Source: Caulobacter sp.
GTDB taxonomy: Bacteria > Pseudomonadota > Alphaproteobacteria > Caulobacterales > Caulobacteraceae
DNA: 64,000 nucleotides
NCBI GenBank assembly: GCA_030645575.1
Contig: JAUSMJ010000031.1
Coordinates: forward strand, 106,558 to 170,557
Direction of reading: 5' to 3'
Notes under the pieces: generated by a model
The model's input: the letters and a program-made list of their open reading frames with translations, nothing else
What the model was told of the DNA's origin: nothing
Database searches by the model: none
Program-made: the position numbers and the translations under genes
Shown: positions 28,362 to 37,961 of the stretch, in pieces
Layout: each line of letters opens with the position of its first letter
How positions within the stretch are numbered: the stretch's first letter is position 1

Positions 28362-28498
28362 GGTAGACTCCCGTGTGAGGACGAACGGATCGTGAGCGAA
28401 GTCCAAGCTTAGCTCCGGTTTGAGTCCTCAAACGTCCGGGGTTGGCTTTCCCCACGTCATCTCACGACAATGTGTCAACACCCGCGAGGACAGCACCC

Positions 28499-29359
28499 AT
28501 GACCGCCCATTCCGCCGAAACCGCCGCCTGGACCTGCTTCGACGTCTCGATCGAGGACGCGGTGGCCCATATCCAGCTCAAGCGGCCCGAAGCCATGAAC
28601 ACCATGAACAAGGCGTTCTGGGCCGAGCTGCCGGCCATCGTCCGCGACATCAACGACAACGCCCGCGCCCGCTGCATCGTCATCTCCTCGACCGGCAAGC
28701 ACTTCTCGGCCGGCATGGACCTGTCGGTGTTCGCCAATGTCGGCGAGGGCCGCGGCGAGACCGACCGCCACGTGGCCGGCGAGAGCTTCCGCCGCCATGT
28801 CCACGCGCTGCAGGACACCTTCTCCTGCCTCGACGAGGCGCGCATGCCGGTGATCGCGGCGATCCAGGGCGGCTGCATCGGCGGGGCGGTCGATTTCACC
28901 AGCGCCTGCGACATCCGCTACTGCACCGCCGACGCCTTCTTCACGATCATGGAAATCAACATCGGCATGACCGCCGATGTCGGCACCTTCCCGCGGCTGT
29001 GCAAGCTGATCCCCGAGGGCTGGGTGCGCGAGCTGGCCTATACCGGCCGTCGCCTGCCGGCCCAGCGCGCCCGCGATATCGGCCTGGTCAACGAAGTCTT
29101 CGACACGCACGAGGCCGTGGTCGCCCACGCCCTGGCCACCGCCCGCGAGATCGCCAGCAAGTCGCCGCTGGCCGTCGCCGGGTCGAAGGTGATGATCAAC
29201 TATGCCCGCGACCACACCATCAAGGACGGCCTGGACTACATCGCCCTCTGGCAGACGGGCATGTTCTCCGGCCCGCACATGGCCGAGACCTTCGTGGCCA
29301 AGCAGGAAGGCCGCGAGCCGGCGTTCCCGGACCTGATGCCGCTGCGCAAGGGGCTGTAG
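28499..29359 (+). CDS. crotonase-family protein, dienoyl-CoA isomerase-like (ECH1 type)
   Basis: A 286-residue crotonase. The oxyanion hole residues lie in KHFSAGMDLSVF and QGGCIGGAVDF. ACDIRYCTADAFFTIMEINI followed by GMTADVGTFPRL is the arrangement of delta3,5-delta2,4-dienoyl-CoA isomerase (mammalian ECH1), where the Glu and two Asp residues shuttle protons; all three are present (VDF, MEIN, ADVG). It probably assists beta-oxidation of unsaturated fatty acids. The start at 28499 has GAGGAC upstream; an earlier in-frame ATG lacks one. Confidence 0.85.
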   Translation: MTAHSAETAAWTCFDVSIEDAVAHIQLKRPEAMNTMNKAFWAELPAIVRDINDNARARCIVISSTGKHFSAGMDLSVFANVGEGRGETDRHVAGESFRRHVHALQDTFSCLDEARMPVIAAIQGGCIGGAVDFTSACDIRYCTADAFFTIMEINIGMTADVGTFPRLCKLIPEGWVRELAYTGRRLPAQRARDIGLVNEVFDTHEAVVAHALATAREIASKSPLAVAGSKVMINYARDHTIKDGLDYIALWQTGMFSGPHMAETFVAKQEGREPAFPDLMPLRKGL

Positions 29360-29365
29360 CCGGAT

Positions 29366-29444
29366 GGGGACATGTACCGGAGGTACGTGTCCCCCAATTC
29401 TGGCGGCTCGATTGGGGGACACGTACCAAGGGGTACATGTCCCC
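29366..29444. repeat. paired GGGGACA hairpins (family A, REP/BIME-like), copy 1
   Basis: Two hairpins in opposite orientation: GGGGACATGTACC/GGTACGTGTCCCC (29366-29394) and GGGGACACGTACC/GGTACATGTCCCC (29415-29444), separated by about 20 nt that itself begins CAAT and ends ATTG. The whole element is close to one large palindrome between two convergent genes, so it may also end transcription from both sides. Confidence 0.85.
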
Positions 29445-30664
29445 TACGTTTCCAGCTCCGCCTCGGTGAGGTCGGCGCCCTCGATGCGGACGCCGTGGAG
29501 GTCCGCCTCGAGGAAGCGCGCGCGGGGGGCGTGGCAGTCGCGCAGGTCGGCCCCGCGCAGCACGGCGCGGGTCAGGTCGGTGCGGATGTAGCGGCCCTCG
29601 GCGATCATCAGCGGCCCCAGTCTGGCGCCGCGCAGGTCGGCCTTGTTCAGCTTGGCCCCGACCAGCTTGGCGCCGCGCAGGTCGGCCTCCTTGAGCACCG
29701 CGCCACGCAGGTCGGCCCCGCTGAGGTCGCAGCCCTGCAGCTCGGCCCCCTCCATGTTGAGGCCGAAGAACACCGACCGGGTCGCGCCCATGCCGGTCAG
29801 CATGCGCCGGCGCAGCTGCTTGAGTGGCCGGAAGTCCACGCGCGACACCTTCATCGTCACGCCCTCTGCCCCGCCCGATTTGCAGAACAGCTCGTGCTCG
29901 TTGATCAGGTCGCTCAGCGGACGGTCGTCGACATAGACGATCGGCGGCGGGGCCCGCAGGACCTCGCTCAGATCGACCCGCTCGAAACAGGCGTCGTCGA
30001 GATTGACCCCGCTGATCACCGCGTCCTTCATCGAAGCGCCGGCGAAGTCGGCCTGGAAGATCTGGGCGCTCGACAGGTCCGCGCCGTCCAGCACCGCGTT
30101 GACCAGCTTGGCGCCGTTCAGGCAGGCGCCCGACAGGTTGGCCTCGGTGAAGTCGGCGGAGATGGCGTGGGCCCCGGTCATATGGGCGCCGGCGAGGTTG
30201 GCGCCCTGCAGCACCGCGTAGTCGAGCTCGCCGGCCTTGCGCGCGTGCTTGAGGATCCTGAATTCCTGGGCCCCGCCCTGCAGCGCGATCTGGCCCTCGC
30301 GCAGGTCGCAGCCGGCCAGGTTGGCGCCCGCCAGGTTGGCGCCGCGCAGGCAGGCGCCGCGCAGGTCGGCCTGGCAGAGGTCGGCGGCGCGCAGGTCGGC
30401 GTCCCGCAGGTCACAGCCGAACATGATGGCGCGCTTGAGGTTGGCCCCGTGCAGGTTCACGGCCGCCATGCGCGCGCCAGTGAAATCGGCGTCGCTGAGA
30501 TCGGCGCCGCCCAGCGACATGTTGGACAGATCGGCATAGGTCAGGTTGGCCCGCTTGCCGCCGCTGCGGCCGTTCAGATAGCGCGCGTGCGCATCGACCA
30601 CGGCCTTCACGGCGCTGTAGTCGAGGACACGTATCAGGCTGGGAGCGCTGGCGACGGCGGACAT
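29444..30664 (-). CDS. pentapeptide-repeat protein with an internal non-repeat insert
   Basis: A 406-residue protein whose first block (about residues 37-215) and last block (about 305-400) are A(D/N)Lxx pentapeptide repeats, e.g. CDLRDADLRAADLCQADLRG, expected to form a right-handed quadrilateral beta-helix. Between them lies about 80 residues without repeats, containing PPPIVYVDDRPLSDLINEH and VDFRPLKQLRRRML. No signal peptide is seen, so it is probably cytosolic. Function is unknown; such proteins are not all gyrase-protecting. The stop codon abuts the family A hairpin pair. Confidence 0.88.
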   Translation of the reverse strand: MSAVASAPSLIRVLDYSAVKAVVDAHARYLNGRSGGKRANLTYADLSNMSLGGADLSDADFTGARMAAVNLHGANLKRAIMFGCDLRDADLRAADLCQADLRGACLRGANLAGANLAGCDLREGQIALQGGAQEFRILKHARKAGELDYAVLQGANLAGAHMTGAHAISADFTEANLSGACLNGAKLVNAVLDGADLSSAQIFQADFAGASMKDAVISGVNLDDACFERVDLSEVLRAPPPIVYVDDRPLSDLINEHELFCKSGGAEGVTMKVSRVDFRPLKQLRRRMLTGMGATRSVFFGLNMEGAELQGCDLSGADLRGAVLKEADLRGAKLVGAKLNKADLRGARLGPLMIAEGRYIRTDLTRAVLRGADLRDCHAPRARFLEADLHGVRIEGADLTEAELET

Positions 30665-30743
30665 TCTGACCCCGGATTTCGGACGACGGAATCATGGCCC
30701 CCGCCGGCTTAATGAACGGTTCTTTCGGACCCGCTCGCGGGGG

Positions 30744-31703
30744 TCAGAGCCAGCCCTTGCGGCGGAACCACCAGATCGGCGCGATCATGGTCACGCCCAT
30801 CAGCCCCAGGGCCATCGGGTAGCCGCCGACCCAGCCCAGCTCGGGCATGTGCCTGAAGTTCATGCCGTAGACCGAACCGATCAGGGTCGGCGGCATGAGG
30901 ATCACGGCCCAGACGGAAAAGACCTTCATGATCTCGTTCTGGTCGGTGTTGATCAGGCCCACCGCCGAATCGAGCAGGAAGGTCACGTTTTCCGTCAGGT
31001 AGGCGGAATGGTCGGTCAGCGACTGGGCGTCGCGCTGCAGCGACCGCAGGCGCTCGCGGTGCTCCTTGCCGGCGGCGATATCGTCGGACAGGGCGGCGAA
31101 GGACAGCAGGCGGGCCAGGCTGACCAGGCTGCCGCGCGCCTTGGCGGCGATCGACTGGCTGCGCCCGAGCCGGCGCAGGATCGGCTTGAACCCACCCCTG
31201 CGCGTCGGCCGGAAGATGTCGGCGGAAATCCGCTCGACATCGGCCGAGGTCTTTTCGAGGATGTCGGCCAGCCGGTCGATGAGAGCGTCGAGCAGGCCCA
31301 GAAAGGCCTCCACCCCGCTGCGGCAGAAGTTGGCGTCCCGCTCGGCCTGGGCGGCGAAGGCGACGAAGGCGCGGGGCTCGACGTAGCGAATGGTGATCAG
31401 CCGGCCCTTGGCCAGCACGAAGGTCACCGGCTCCACACCCGGGTCGTCGCCATCTGCCCCGACCAGCAGGAAGGCGGTCATGAACGCGGCGCCGTCCTCC
31501 TGGTAGAGGCGGGAGGAGACCTCGATCTCGGCCATCTCCTCGCGGGTCGGCAGCAGGACGCCCAGCGCCTTCTCGGCGATCAGCTCCTCGGCGCGGTTGG
31601 GGTTGGTCAAGTCGATCCAGGCGACGTCGTCCGGCAGGACCCAGTCGGGGCCCGGCGCCACGGGCTCAAGCCCGCCTCCGCCGCTGCGAAGCACCCTCAA
31701 CAT
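30744..31703 (-). CDS. corA: CorA-family divalent cation transporter
   Basis: A 319-residue channel: a long cytosolic alpha/beta domain with coiled helices, then two C-terminal membrane helices with the signature YGMNF between them (VIGSVYGMNFRHMPEL-type loop) and a short basic end (WWFRRKGWL). The GMN motif is the Mg2+ selectivity filter. Transport of Mg2+, Co2+ or Ni2+, or Zn2+ efflux as in ZntB relatives, is possible. No M-box or other riboswitch is visible upstream. Confidence 0.93.
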   Translation of the reverse strand: MLRVLRSGGGGLEPVAPGPDWVLPDDVAWIDLTNPNRAEELIAEKALGVLLPTREEMAEIEVSSRLYQEDGAAFMTAFLLVGADGDDPGVEPVTFVLAKGRLITIRYVEPRAFVAFAAQAERDANFCRSGVEAFLGLLDALIDRLADILEKTSADVERISADIFRPTRRGGFKPILRRLGRSQSIAAKARGSLVSLARLLSFAALSDDIAAGKEHRERLRSLQRDAQSLTDHSAYLTENVTFLLDSAVGLINTDQNEIMKVFSVWAVILMPPTLIGSVYGMNFRHMPELGWVGGYPMALGLMGVTMIAPIWWFRRKGWL

Positions 31704-31771
31704 GGACGTATGATCTCCGGACCCGCCCTCGAATGGCGCGGCGGGCGGGCAGCGTCAACCGATCGGGCCGA

Positions 31772-32461
31772 TCAGTCGCCGGTGTCGTCCTGGGACTGAC
31801 CCTGGCCGGTCGCGGCCGCGATCAGGGCGGCGATGCGGTCGGTGGCGTCAGCGGCCTGGTTGATCACGCCCAGCGGGGACGGGATCGGGCCGACGGCCGA
31901 GGCGGTCTGGGTGGCGGCCGTGCGGGCCATGGTCACGCCCTGGGCGCTCCAGTAGCGCGGATCGGTCTGGGCCAGCTGCAGGGCCTGGCCGTTCTGGTAG
32001 ATGAAGCCGTAGGTCGGATAGGCCGTGGTGCCCAGGTCGCGGATCGGGTCGTACCAGACCTTGACCATGCTCCAGTCGCCCACGGGCGAGACGTCGATGA
32101 CGGTCACGTCGCGCTCGATCTGGCCGCGCGCGCCGCCGATCCGGGACCAGTTGGCGTGGGTGATCTGGATGACGCGGTCGGTGACCAGGCGGCTGACGAC
32201 GGCCACGTGGCCCAGCTGCATCCGGCCGGTGGGCTTGAAGGTCAGCACCGCGCCCATGCGCGGGTCGCGGCCGGTCTCGTACTTGCCGCTGGCCTGGCCC
32301 CACCAGGTCCTGGCGTCGCCATAGATCTGGATACCCGACAGCAGTCGGGCGAACGGCACGCATTGCCAGTAGATGTCAGCCAGAGCGTTCGCCGTGGGCG
32401 TAAGGCTGATCACCACCGCAGCGGCCATGGAACCAAGATAGGTTTTGGTCCGTTGGCGCAT
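31772..32461 (-). CDS. secreted CHAP-domain protein
   Basis: A 229-residue protein with a signal peptide (MRQRTKTYLGSMAAAVVISL..., cleaved after ANALA). A CHAP fold follows: the catalytic Cys in YWQCVPFARLLSG, the His in MQLGHVAVVSRL, and a polar partner in THANWSRIGG. The domain usually cuts peptidoglycan peptide bonds. The C-terminal third is Ala/Gln-rich and unstructured. It probably acts in cell-wall remodelling; no target is shown by context. Confidence 0.85.
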   Translation of the reverse strand: MRQRTKTYLGSMAAAVVISLTPTANALADIYWQCVPFARLLSGIQIYGDARTWWGQASGKYETGRDPRMGAVLTFKPTGRMQLGHVAVVSRLVTDRVIQITHANWSRIGGARGQIERDVTVIDVSPVGDWSMVKVWYDPIRDLGTTAYPTYGFIYQNGQALQLAQTDPRYWSAQGVTMARTAATQTASAVGPIPSPLGVINQAADATDRIAALIAAATGQGQSQDDTGD

Positions 32462-32529
32462 TCAGGAGGTCTCCCCCGTCACTGGAAGTGAGGGGATAAC
32501 CATGTCACGCCCGAATGAAAAGAGTCTTT

Positions 32530-33627
32530 TCAGGCGCCGGCGGTGACAACACGTCGTGATCGCCGCGAGTCGGCCATGAGTTTCATGCGTTCGCGGGCCG
32601 GTTTCTCGACCAGATGATAGGACGCCGCCGACAGTGGAACCAGGGCGACCAGGAAGATCAGCCACAGGCCCAGCGGAAGTTTTTCATCGGCTAGATTCAG
32701 AACTCGCGCCGCCGCGTTCACGAAGATGATCTTCCAGGGCACGCAGATCATATAGGTCGAGTAGCTGATCTCGCCGAGATACACCAAGCCCGCCTGCGAT
32801 CCAAAAGTCGAACCGTGCTGGGCGAGGCCCGCCAGGCCCAGGATCAGGCCGCCGAAGGTGGCCACGATAACCATGTCCGGCGCGCCCAGCAGGACCGCCG
32901 CGAGCAGGCCGGCGCCCGAAAAAAGGGCGCCGATCGCCGCCATGCGGACGCCGCGCACCGCGCCGGACCGCCACAGGCTGTGCATCGCGCAGCCCAGCGC
33001 GAAGCAGGGAACGATTCGCAGGGCGCCCCAGGCGATGGTCGCCTGGTTCAGCGACTTGCCGGTCAGGGCCTGGAATGTCGGATAGAGGATGGCGATCGCC
33101 GCCAGCGTTACGGCGGCGTAGAGCCAGGGTCGGGCGCGCATTTTCCACGCCACGAAGGCGAAGGCCGGAAAGCTGAGATAGGCGAACCATTCGGCCGAGA
33201 TCGACCAGGACGGATGGTTGAAGGCGGCGGCCGGCGCCAGGCCCCAGGCCTGGACCATCAGCAGATTGGCCGGCAGGGCGTCCCAGCGCAGGATCTCGGA
33301 GTCGATGGCCACGCCGGCCAGGCCGGCCGCCACGCCAAGGCCGATCATCCCGGCCAGGGTCGCCAGGTGCAGCGGATAGACCCGCGCCAGCCGGTTCCAC
33401 AGGAACGAGCCGTACTTGAACCGGCCCTCGCCGAAGGCCGACAGATAGACGTGGCACAGGATGAAGCCGCTGAGCACGAAGAACAGCTCCACGCCCAGAT
33501 AGCCCTTGGCCACCATCGCCGGGGTGAAGGCCACGTCCAGCTTGGGCCAGTAGTGGAACAGCACGACCCACAGCGCGGCGAAGAAGCGCAGGGATGTCAG
33601 AGGCCGGATGTTGGCGGCGTCCTGCAT
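32530..33627 (-). CDS. acyltransferase 3 family membrane protein (OafA/ExoZ-like)
   Basis: A 365-residue protein of about ten membrane helices. The start, [20 protein letters not shown], carries the RxxAxxxVxxxH catalytic His signature; [16 protein letters not shown] and [15 protein letters not shown] are the next conserved blocks. These enzymes O-acylate surface polysaccharides or membrane carbohydrates. The ATG at 33627 follows AGGAAAC; the frame is open further upstream but without a start site. The C-terminal tail is basic and cytosolic. Confidence 0.9.
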   Translation of the reverse strand: MQDAANIRPLTSLRFFAALWVVLFHYWPKLDVAFTPAMVAKGYLGVELFFVLSGFILCHVYLSAFGEGRFKYGSFLWNRLARVYPLHLATLAGMIGLGVAAGLAGVAIDSEILRWDALPANLLMVQAWGLAPAAAFNHPSWSISAEWFAYLSFPAFAFVAWKMRARPWLYAAVTLAAIAILYPTFQALTGKSLNQATIAWGALRIVPCFALGCAMHSLWRSGAVRGVRMAAIGALFSGAGLLAAVLLGAPDMVIVATFGGLILGLAGLAQHGSTFGSQAGLVYLGEISYSTYMICVPWKIIFVNAAARVLNLADEKLPLGLWLIFLVALVPLSAASYHLVEKPARERMKLMADSRRSRRVVTAGA

Positions 33628-33784
33628 GGCTGTTTCCTGTCCCGTATCGGCGCCCCGGCGGCGCGTTCCCGGGGCAGGTGCAATTCGCGCGCCACGGGAA
33701 TCGCTCAAAACCGGTTCAACATGCCGCGCGAACGGCTATGTAAGCCTGATCCGGTTCACCAGTCGTGAAAGGCCCGACACCCGC

Positions 33785-34582
33785 ATGGACAGCCTGATGC
33801 AGCTCGCCACCGATCCCTCCGCCTGGGCGGCGCTGGTCACCCTGGTGGTCATGGAGATCGTGCTGGGCATCGACAACCTGGTGTTCATCTCGATCCTGTC
33901 GAACAAGCTGCCGCAGGCGCAGCGGCCGCGCGCGCGCAGCATCGGCCTGTCGCTGGCCCTGCTGATGCGCATCGCCCTGCTGTTCGGCATCGCCTGGCTG
34001 GTGGCCCTGACCAATCCGGTGTTCGATCTGGGCCTGACCGGCTCGCTGAACGAGGACGGCCACGCGACGTTCGAGACGGCCTTCTCCTGGCGCGACCTGA
34101 TCCTGATCGCCGGCGGCCTGTTCCTGCTGTGGAAGGCGACCAAGGAGATCCACCACACCGTCGATCCGGCCCCGACCGGCGACGTGATGGACGCCAAGAA
34201 CAAGGCCATCACCAACTTCGGCGCGGCGATCGTGCAGATCCTGATGCTCGACCTGGTGTTCTCGATCGACTCGATCCTGACCGCCGTCGGCATGACCCAG
34301 CACGTACCGATCATGATCGTGGCCGTGACCATCGCGGTGGGGGCGATGTTCTTCGCCGCCGGGCCGCTGGCCGCCTTCATCCACGACAACCCGACCATCG
34401 TCATGCTGGCCCTGGGCTTCTTGCTGATGATCGGGGCGGTGCTGATCGCCGACGGCTTCGGCGTGCATGTGCCCAAGGGCTACATCTATGCCGCCATGGC
34501 CTTCTCCGGCCTGGTCGAGGGGCTGAACATGATCGCCCGCAAGGCGCGCGAGAAAACCCCGCCGGCCGAGACGCTGCACTAA
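33785..34582 (+). CDS. TerC family integral membrane protein
   Basis: A 265-residue protein with about seven helices. [20 protein letters not shown] and [18 protein letters not shown] carry the paired acidic residues in membrane helices that define TerC/Alx proteins, which export Mn2+ or Ca2+ in characterised cases, often to metalate exported enzymes. The start at 33785 begins the conserved region. I looked for a yybP-ykoY manganese riboswitch upstream and saw none. Confidence 0.9.
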   Translation: MDSLMQLATDPSAWAALVTLVVMEIVLGIDNLVFISILSNKLPQAQRPRARSIGLSLALLMRIALLFGIAWLVALTNPVFDLGLTGSLNEDGHATFETAFSWRDLILIAGGLFLLWKATKEIHHTVDPAPTGDVMDAKNKAITNFGAAIVQILMLDLVFSIDSILTAVGMTQHVPIMIVAVTIAVGAMFFAAGPLAAFIHDNPTIVMLALGFLLMIGAVLIADGFGVHVPKGYIYAAMAFSGLVEGLNMIARKAREKTPPAETLH

Positions 34583-34644
34583 CCAGGATTGCCAACGGAC
34601 GGCGCTGAAAACCGCGAAAGCCCTCCTCCTCGATGGGACGCGCC

Positions 34645-34742
34645 GGGACTGGACTTCATGTCCCTTGGGACTTGATGTCCAGTCCTCGTCAGCACTGTGG
34701 GACAGGCCAGGCAGTCCCGAGGGACAGCTAAGCCTGCCCCAC
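34645..34742. repeat. paired GTCCC-centred hairpins (family B), copy 1
   Basis: The first hairpin has arms GGACTGGAC/GTCCAGTCC and centre GTCCCTTGGGAC (34645-34685). The second has arms GTGGGACAGGC/GCCTGCCCCAC and centre GTCCCGAGGGAC (34697-34742). Same organisation as 37802 and 60364. It lies in the 350-bp gene-free stretch between terC and priA, together with the family D element; nothing else is recognisable there. Confidence 0.85.
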
Positions 34743-34793
34743 GGTCGAAGGCGCCGGAGGAAACGCACTGGCGGCCGCAATTCTCCCTTCCGT

Positions 34794-34908
34794 CGTCATC
34801 CTGGGCCCTGTGCCCAGGACCCCTCTGTCCGCGTTCCAGACCGTTCCAACTGGATCACGGCCCCTGCGGCTGATCGAGGGGTCCTCGCCACGAGGGCGAG
34901 GATGACGG
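34794..34908. repeat. interspersed repeat, family D, copy 1
   Basis: Starts CGTCATCCTGGGCCCTGTGC and ends GCGAGGATGACG, with GACCCCT and GATCGAGGGGTCC inside, so both ends and an inner block are inverted repeats. A second copy is at 62119. It lies 25 bp after the priA stop. Confidence 0.8.
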
Positions 34909-34932
34909 GGTTTGGGTGGACGGCGCCGCGGA

Positions 34933-37095
34933 TCAGAGAAAGCTGTACGGGTCCACGTCGATGGCCACCCGCACCGAGCCGGGCGGGCGGGCGCGGGCGC
35001 GCCAGGCGGCGAGGAAGCCCTGCAGGTCCACGGAGCGGTCGGCCCGCACGAGGAACCGCTTGCGCCGGCGGCCCCGCACCATGGCCAGAGGCGCGTCGGC
35101 GGGGCCGTAGATGTCCACGCCCTCGGCGTTCGGCGCGGCGGCGGCCAGGGCGCGGACATAGGCCTCCAGCGCCACGGGGTCCGGTCCAGAACAGATGATC
35201 GCCGCCAGCCGGCCGAACGGCGGCAGGCCGGCCAGTTCGCGGCCGGCCATCTCCGCGGCGATGAAGGCGTCGCGATCCTGGGCCGCCAGCGCCTGCATCA
35301 CCGCGTGCTCCGGCGCATAGGTCTGCAGCATGGCCCGCCCCGGCCGCTCGCGCCGCCCCGCCCGCCCGCTGGCCTGGGCCAGCAGCTGGAAGGTCCGTTC
35401 CCCGGCCCGCAGGTCGCCGCCGCGCAGGCCCAGGTCGGCATCGACCACCCCCACCAGGGTCAGCAGCGGGAAGTCGTGGCCCTTGGCCGCCGCCTGGGTG
35501 GCCACCAGCACGTCGATCTCGCCGTCGGTCATGGCCTTGACCAGCGACCGCGCGCCCTCGGCGTCGTAGACCGTGTCGGACGAGAACACCGCCACGCGCG
35601 CCTCGGGGAACAGGAAGCGCACCTCCTCCTCGACCCGCTCCACGCCGGGGCCGATCGACACCAGGCTGTCCTGCGCCCCGCAGTGCGGACAGCGGTCGGG
35701 CTTGGGCATGGAAAAGCCGGTCAGGTGGCAGACGAGCCGGCCCGTATAGCGATGCTCGACCAGCCAGCTGTCGCTGTCGGGCGCCTTCATCCGTTCGCCA
35801 CAGGCGCGGCAGAGGACCAGCGGCGCATAGCCCCGCCGGTTGAGGAACAGCAGCGTCTGTTCGCTCCGCCCGTAGGTCTCCTTCATCGCCTCGATCAACG
35901 GCGGCGACAGCCAGCGGCCGGGCTCGGGCGGCGTCTCGCGCATGTCGATCAGGGTGACGTCCGGCAGTTCGGACGCCCCGTGCCGCGCGGCCAGCCTGAG
36001 CCAGCGATAGCGACCCTGCTCGGCGTTCCACAGGCTCTCCAGCGAGGGCGTGGCCGAGGCCAGCACGACGGCGCACTTCTCCAGGCTGGCCCGGGCCACG
36101 GCCAGGTCGCGGGCCTGGTAGATGAAGCCCTCTTCCTGTTTGAACGAGCCGTCGTGCTCCTCATCGACGACGATCAGGCGCAGGTTGGGGAACGGCAGGA
36201 ACAGCGCCGAACGCGCGCCGACCACGATGCGCGCCCTGCCCGTGGCCACGCCCTCCCAGACCTGGCGGCGGCGGGGCGGCGGCACGGCGGAGTGCCACTC
36301 GGCCGGCAGGGCGCCGAAGCGGTCCTCGAACCGCGCGATGACCGCCTGGGTCAGGGCGATCTCGGGCAGCATGACCAGCACCTGGGCCGCCGGATCGGCG
36401 TCCAGGGCCGCGGCGACCGCCTCGAGATAGACCTCGGTCTTGCCCGAGCCGGTCACGCCGTCGAGCAGGGCCGCCTGGAACCCGCCCTCGCGCGCCATGC
36501 CGGCCAGCACCCGGGCCGCGGCCGTCTGGCTGGCGTTCAGCGTCGGCCCCGGGCGGGCGGTGTCGGGCGCGTCGAAGCGCGTCACCGGCATTTCGAGGCG
36601 GAGCTCCAGGCAACCCTCGTCGAGCAGGCCCTTGACCACGCCCGCGCCGACGCCGGCCCTGGCGGCCAGTTCCGGGCCCGGCAGGGGCCCGTCGGCGGCG
36701 GCGGCCAGCACCTTGTCCCGCGCCGGGGTCATCCGCGCCGGCGCGGTTCCCGTGGCCGCCAGCAGTTTGATCGGCTTCGGCTTCGGCGCCCTTAAGCCCC
36801 GCAAGGCCATGGCCAGCGGCTGGCCGGGCGGATCGACCGAATAGCGCGCGGCCCATTCGACGAAGCGCAGCGTCATCTCGGGCATCGGCGGGTCGCCCAC
36901 CCGCTCCAGCACCGGCTTGAGCGGCCGGTTGCCGCCAGCCCCCTCGCGCAGGGCCGTGACCACGCCGCGCACGGCCCGGGGGCCCAGCGGCACGGCCACA
37001 TGGTCGCCGACGGCCAGATCCATACCCTCGGGCTCGGCGTAGTCGAACGCCTCGGGCAACGGCATGGGCAGCAGGACGGACGCGATTCGGCTCAC
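34933..37095 (-). CDS. priA: primosomal protein N', replication restart helicase
   Basis: A 720-residue helicase that reloads the replisome at stalled forks. An N-terminal 3'-DNA-binding domain ([18 protein letters not shown]) is followed by Walker [12 protein letters not shown], the DEEH box [12 protein letters not shown], and the zinc-binding cysteine pairs in [18 protein letters not shown] and [22 protein letters not shown] is near motif VI. The GTG at 37095 is chosen because GGAG precedes it and the conserved domain starts at once; the frame is open much further but that part lies in the divergent transaldolase gene. Confidence 0.95.
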   Translation of the reverse strand: MSRIASVLLPMPLPEAFDYAEPEGMDLAVGDHVAVPLGPRAVRGVVTALREGAGGNRPLKPVLERVGDPPMPEMTLRFVEWAARYSVDPPGQPLAMALRGLRAPKPKPIKLLAATGTAPARMTPARDKVLAAAADGPLPGPELAARAGVGAGVVKGLLDEGCLELRLEMPVTRFDAPDTARPGPTLNASQTAAARVLAGMAREGGFQAALLDGVTGSGKTEVYLEAVAAALDADPAAQVLVMLPEIALTQAVIARFEDRFGALPAEWHSAVPPPRRRQVWEGVATGRARIVVGARSALFLPFPNLRLIVVDEEHDGSFKQEEGFIYQARDLAVARASLEKCAVVLASATPSLESLWNAEQGRYRWLRLAARHGASELPDVTLIDMRETPPEPGRWLSPPLIEAMKETYGRSEQTLLFLNRRGYAPLVLCRACGERMKAPDSDSWLVEHRYTGRLVCHLTGFSMPKPDRCPHCGAQDSLVSIGPGVERVEEEVRFLFPEARVAVFSSDTVYDAEGARSLVKAMTDGEIDVLVATQAAAKGHDFPLLTLVGVVDADLGLRGGDLRAGERTFQLLAQASGRAGRRERPGRAMLQTYAPEHAVMQALAAQDRDAFIAAEMAGRELAGLPPFGRLAAIICSGPDPVALEAYVRALAAAAPNAEGVDIYGPADAPLAMVRGRRRKRFLVRADRSVDLQGFLAAWRARARPPGSVRVAIDVDPYSFL

Positions 37096-37134
37096 GGGTG
37101 GCGCTCCGCGTTCCGCGCCGCTAGAACCCCGCTC

Positions 37135-37788
37135 ATGCAACTGTTCCTCGACACTACCGACACCGCCGTCCTCAAGGACCTCGCCGCCACCGGCCTCGTG
37201 GATGGCGTGACCACCAATCCCACGCTGATCGCCAAGTCCGGTCGGCCCATGGCGGAGGTCATCGCCGAGATATGCGGTCTCGTCGAGGGCCCAGTGAGCG
37301 CCGAGGTCGCGGCGATGGACGTCGAGGGCATGCTGGCCGAGGGCCGCAAGCTGGCCGCCATCGCCACCAACGTGGTGGTCAAGGTCCCGCTGACCCGCAA
37401 TGGCCTGATCGCCACCAGTGAATTCGCGGTCGAGGGCATCCAGACCAACGTCACCCTGTGCTTCTCCGCCAGCCAGGCCCTGCTCGCGGCCAAGGCCGGC
37501 GCGTCCTACATCTCGCCGTTCATCGGCCGGCTGGACGACCACGGCGCGGTCGGCATGGACCTGATCGGCGAGATCCGGGCCATCTATGACAACTACGGTT
37601 TCGACACCGAAATCCTCGCCGCCTCGATCCGCACGCCGGCCCATGTGACGGCCGCGGCCCTGGCCGGCGCCGACTGCGCGACCATTCCGCCGGCGACCTT
37701 CGAGGCGCTCTTCAAGCACCCGCTGACCGACAAGGGTCTTGAACAGTTCATGGCGGACTGGGCGAAGACCGGGCAATCGATCCTGTAG
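37135..37788 (+). CDS. tal: small transaldolase / fructose-6-phosphate aldolase family
   Basis: A 217-residue class I aldolase of the short transaldolase subfamily. [20 protein letters not shown] and [13 protein letters not shown] form the start, the Schiff-base Lys is in [12 protein letters not shown], and [12 protein letters not shown] and [12 protein letters not shown] follow. It acts in the non-oxidative pentose phosphate pathway, or as an F6P aldolase; the sequence alone does not separate these well. It is divergent from priA with 39 bp between starts, so their promoters must overlap. Confidence 0.92.
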   Translation: MQLFLDTTDTAVLKDLAATGLVDGVTTNPTLIAKSGRPMAEVIAEICGLVEGPVSAEVAAMDVEGMLAEGRKLAAIATNVVVKVPLTRNGLIATSEFAVEGIQTNVTLCFSASQALLAAKAGASYISPFIGRLDDHGAVGMDLIGEIRAIYDNYGFDTEILAASIRTPAHVTAAALAGADCATIPPATFEALFKHPLTDKGLEQFMADWAKTGQSIL

Positions 37789-37801
37789 GGCCCGTTCGAG
37801 C

Positions 37802-37901
37802 GGGGACAGGCTTTCCTGTCCCTTGGGACTGGATAGCCCGTCCCCTCGCCGCCGTCCGGGGACAGGACAAGCAGTCCCAAGGGACAGCTAGTCCGGTCCC
37901 C
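37802..37901. repeat. paired GTCCC-centred hairpins (family B), copy 2
   Basis: The first hairpin runs from GGGGACAGGC with centre GTCCCTTGGGAC, the second starts GGGGACAGGAC with centre GTCCCAAGGGAC and ends GTCCGGTCCCC. It begins 14 nt after the transaldolase stop, so it may also act as its terminator. Confidence 0.85.
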
Positions 37902-37961
37902 TGAGAACGGATTGGTAGGAGGTCAGCGCTAGCGTCTTCCCCACTCGATCAGGGGAAGACC

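Noticed and set aside
33628..33784. Manganese riboswitch before terC, and a magnesium riboswitch before corA (31704-31771)
   Set aside because: Neither leader shows the conserved loops, and the corA leader is too short.
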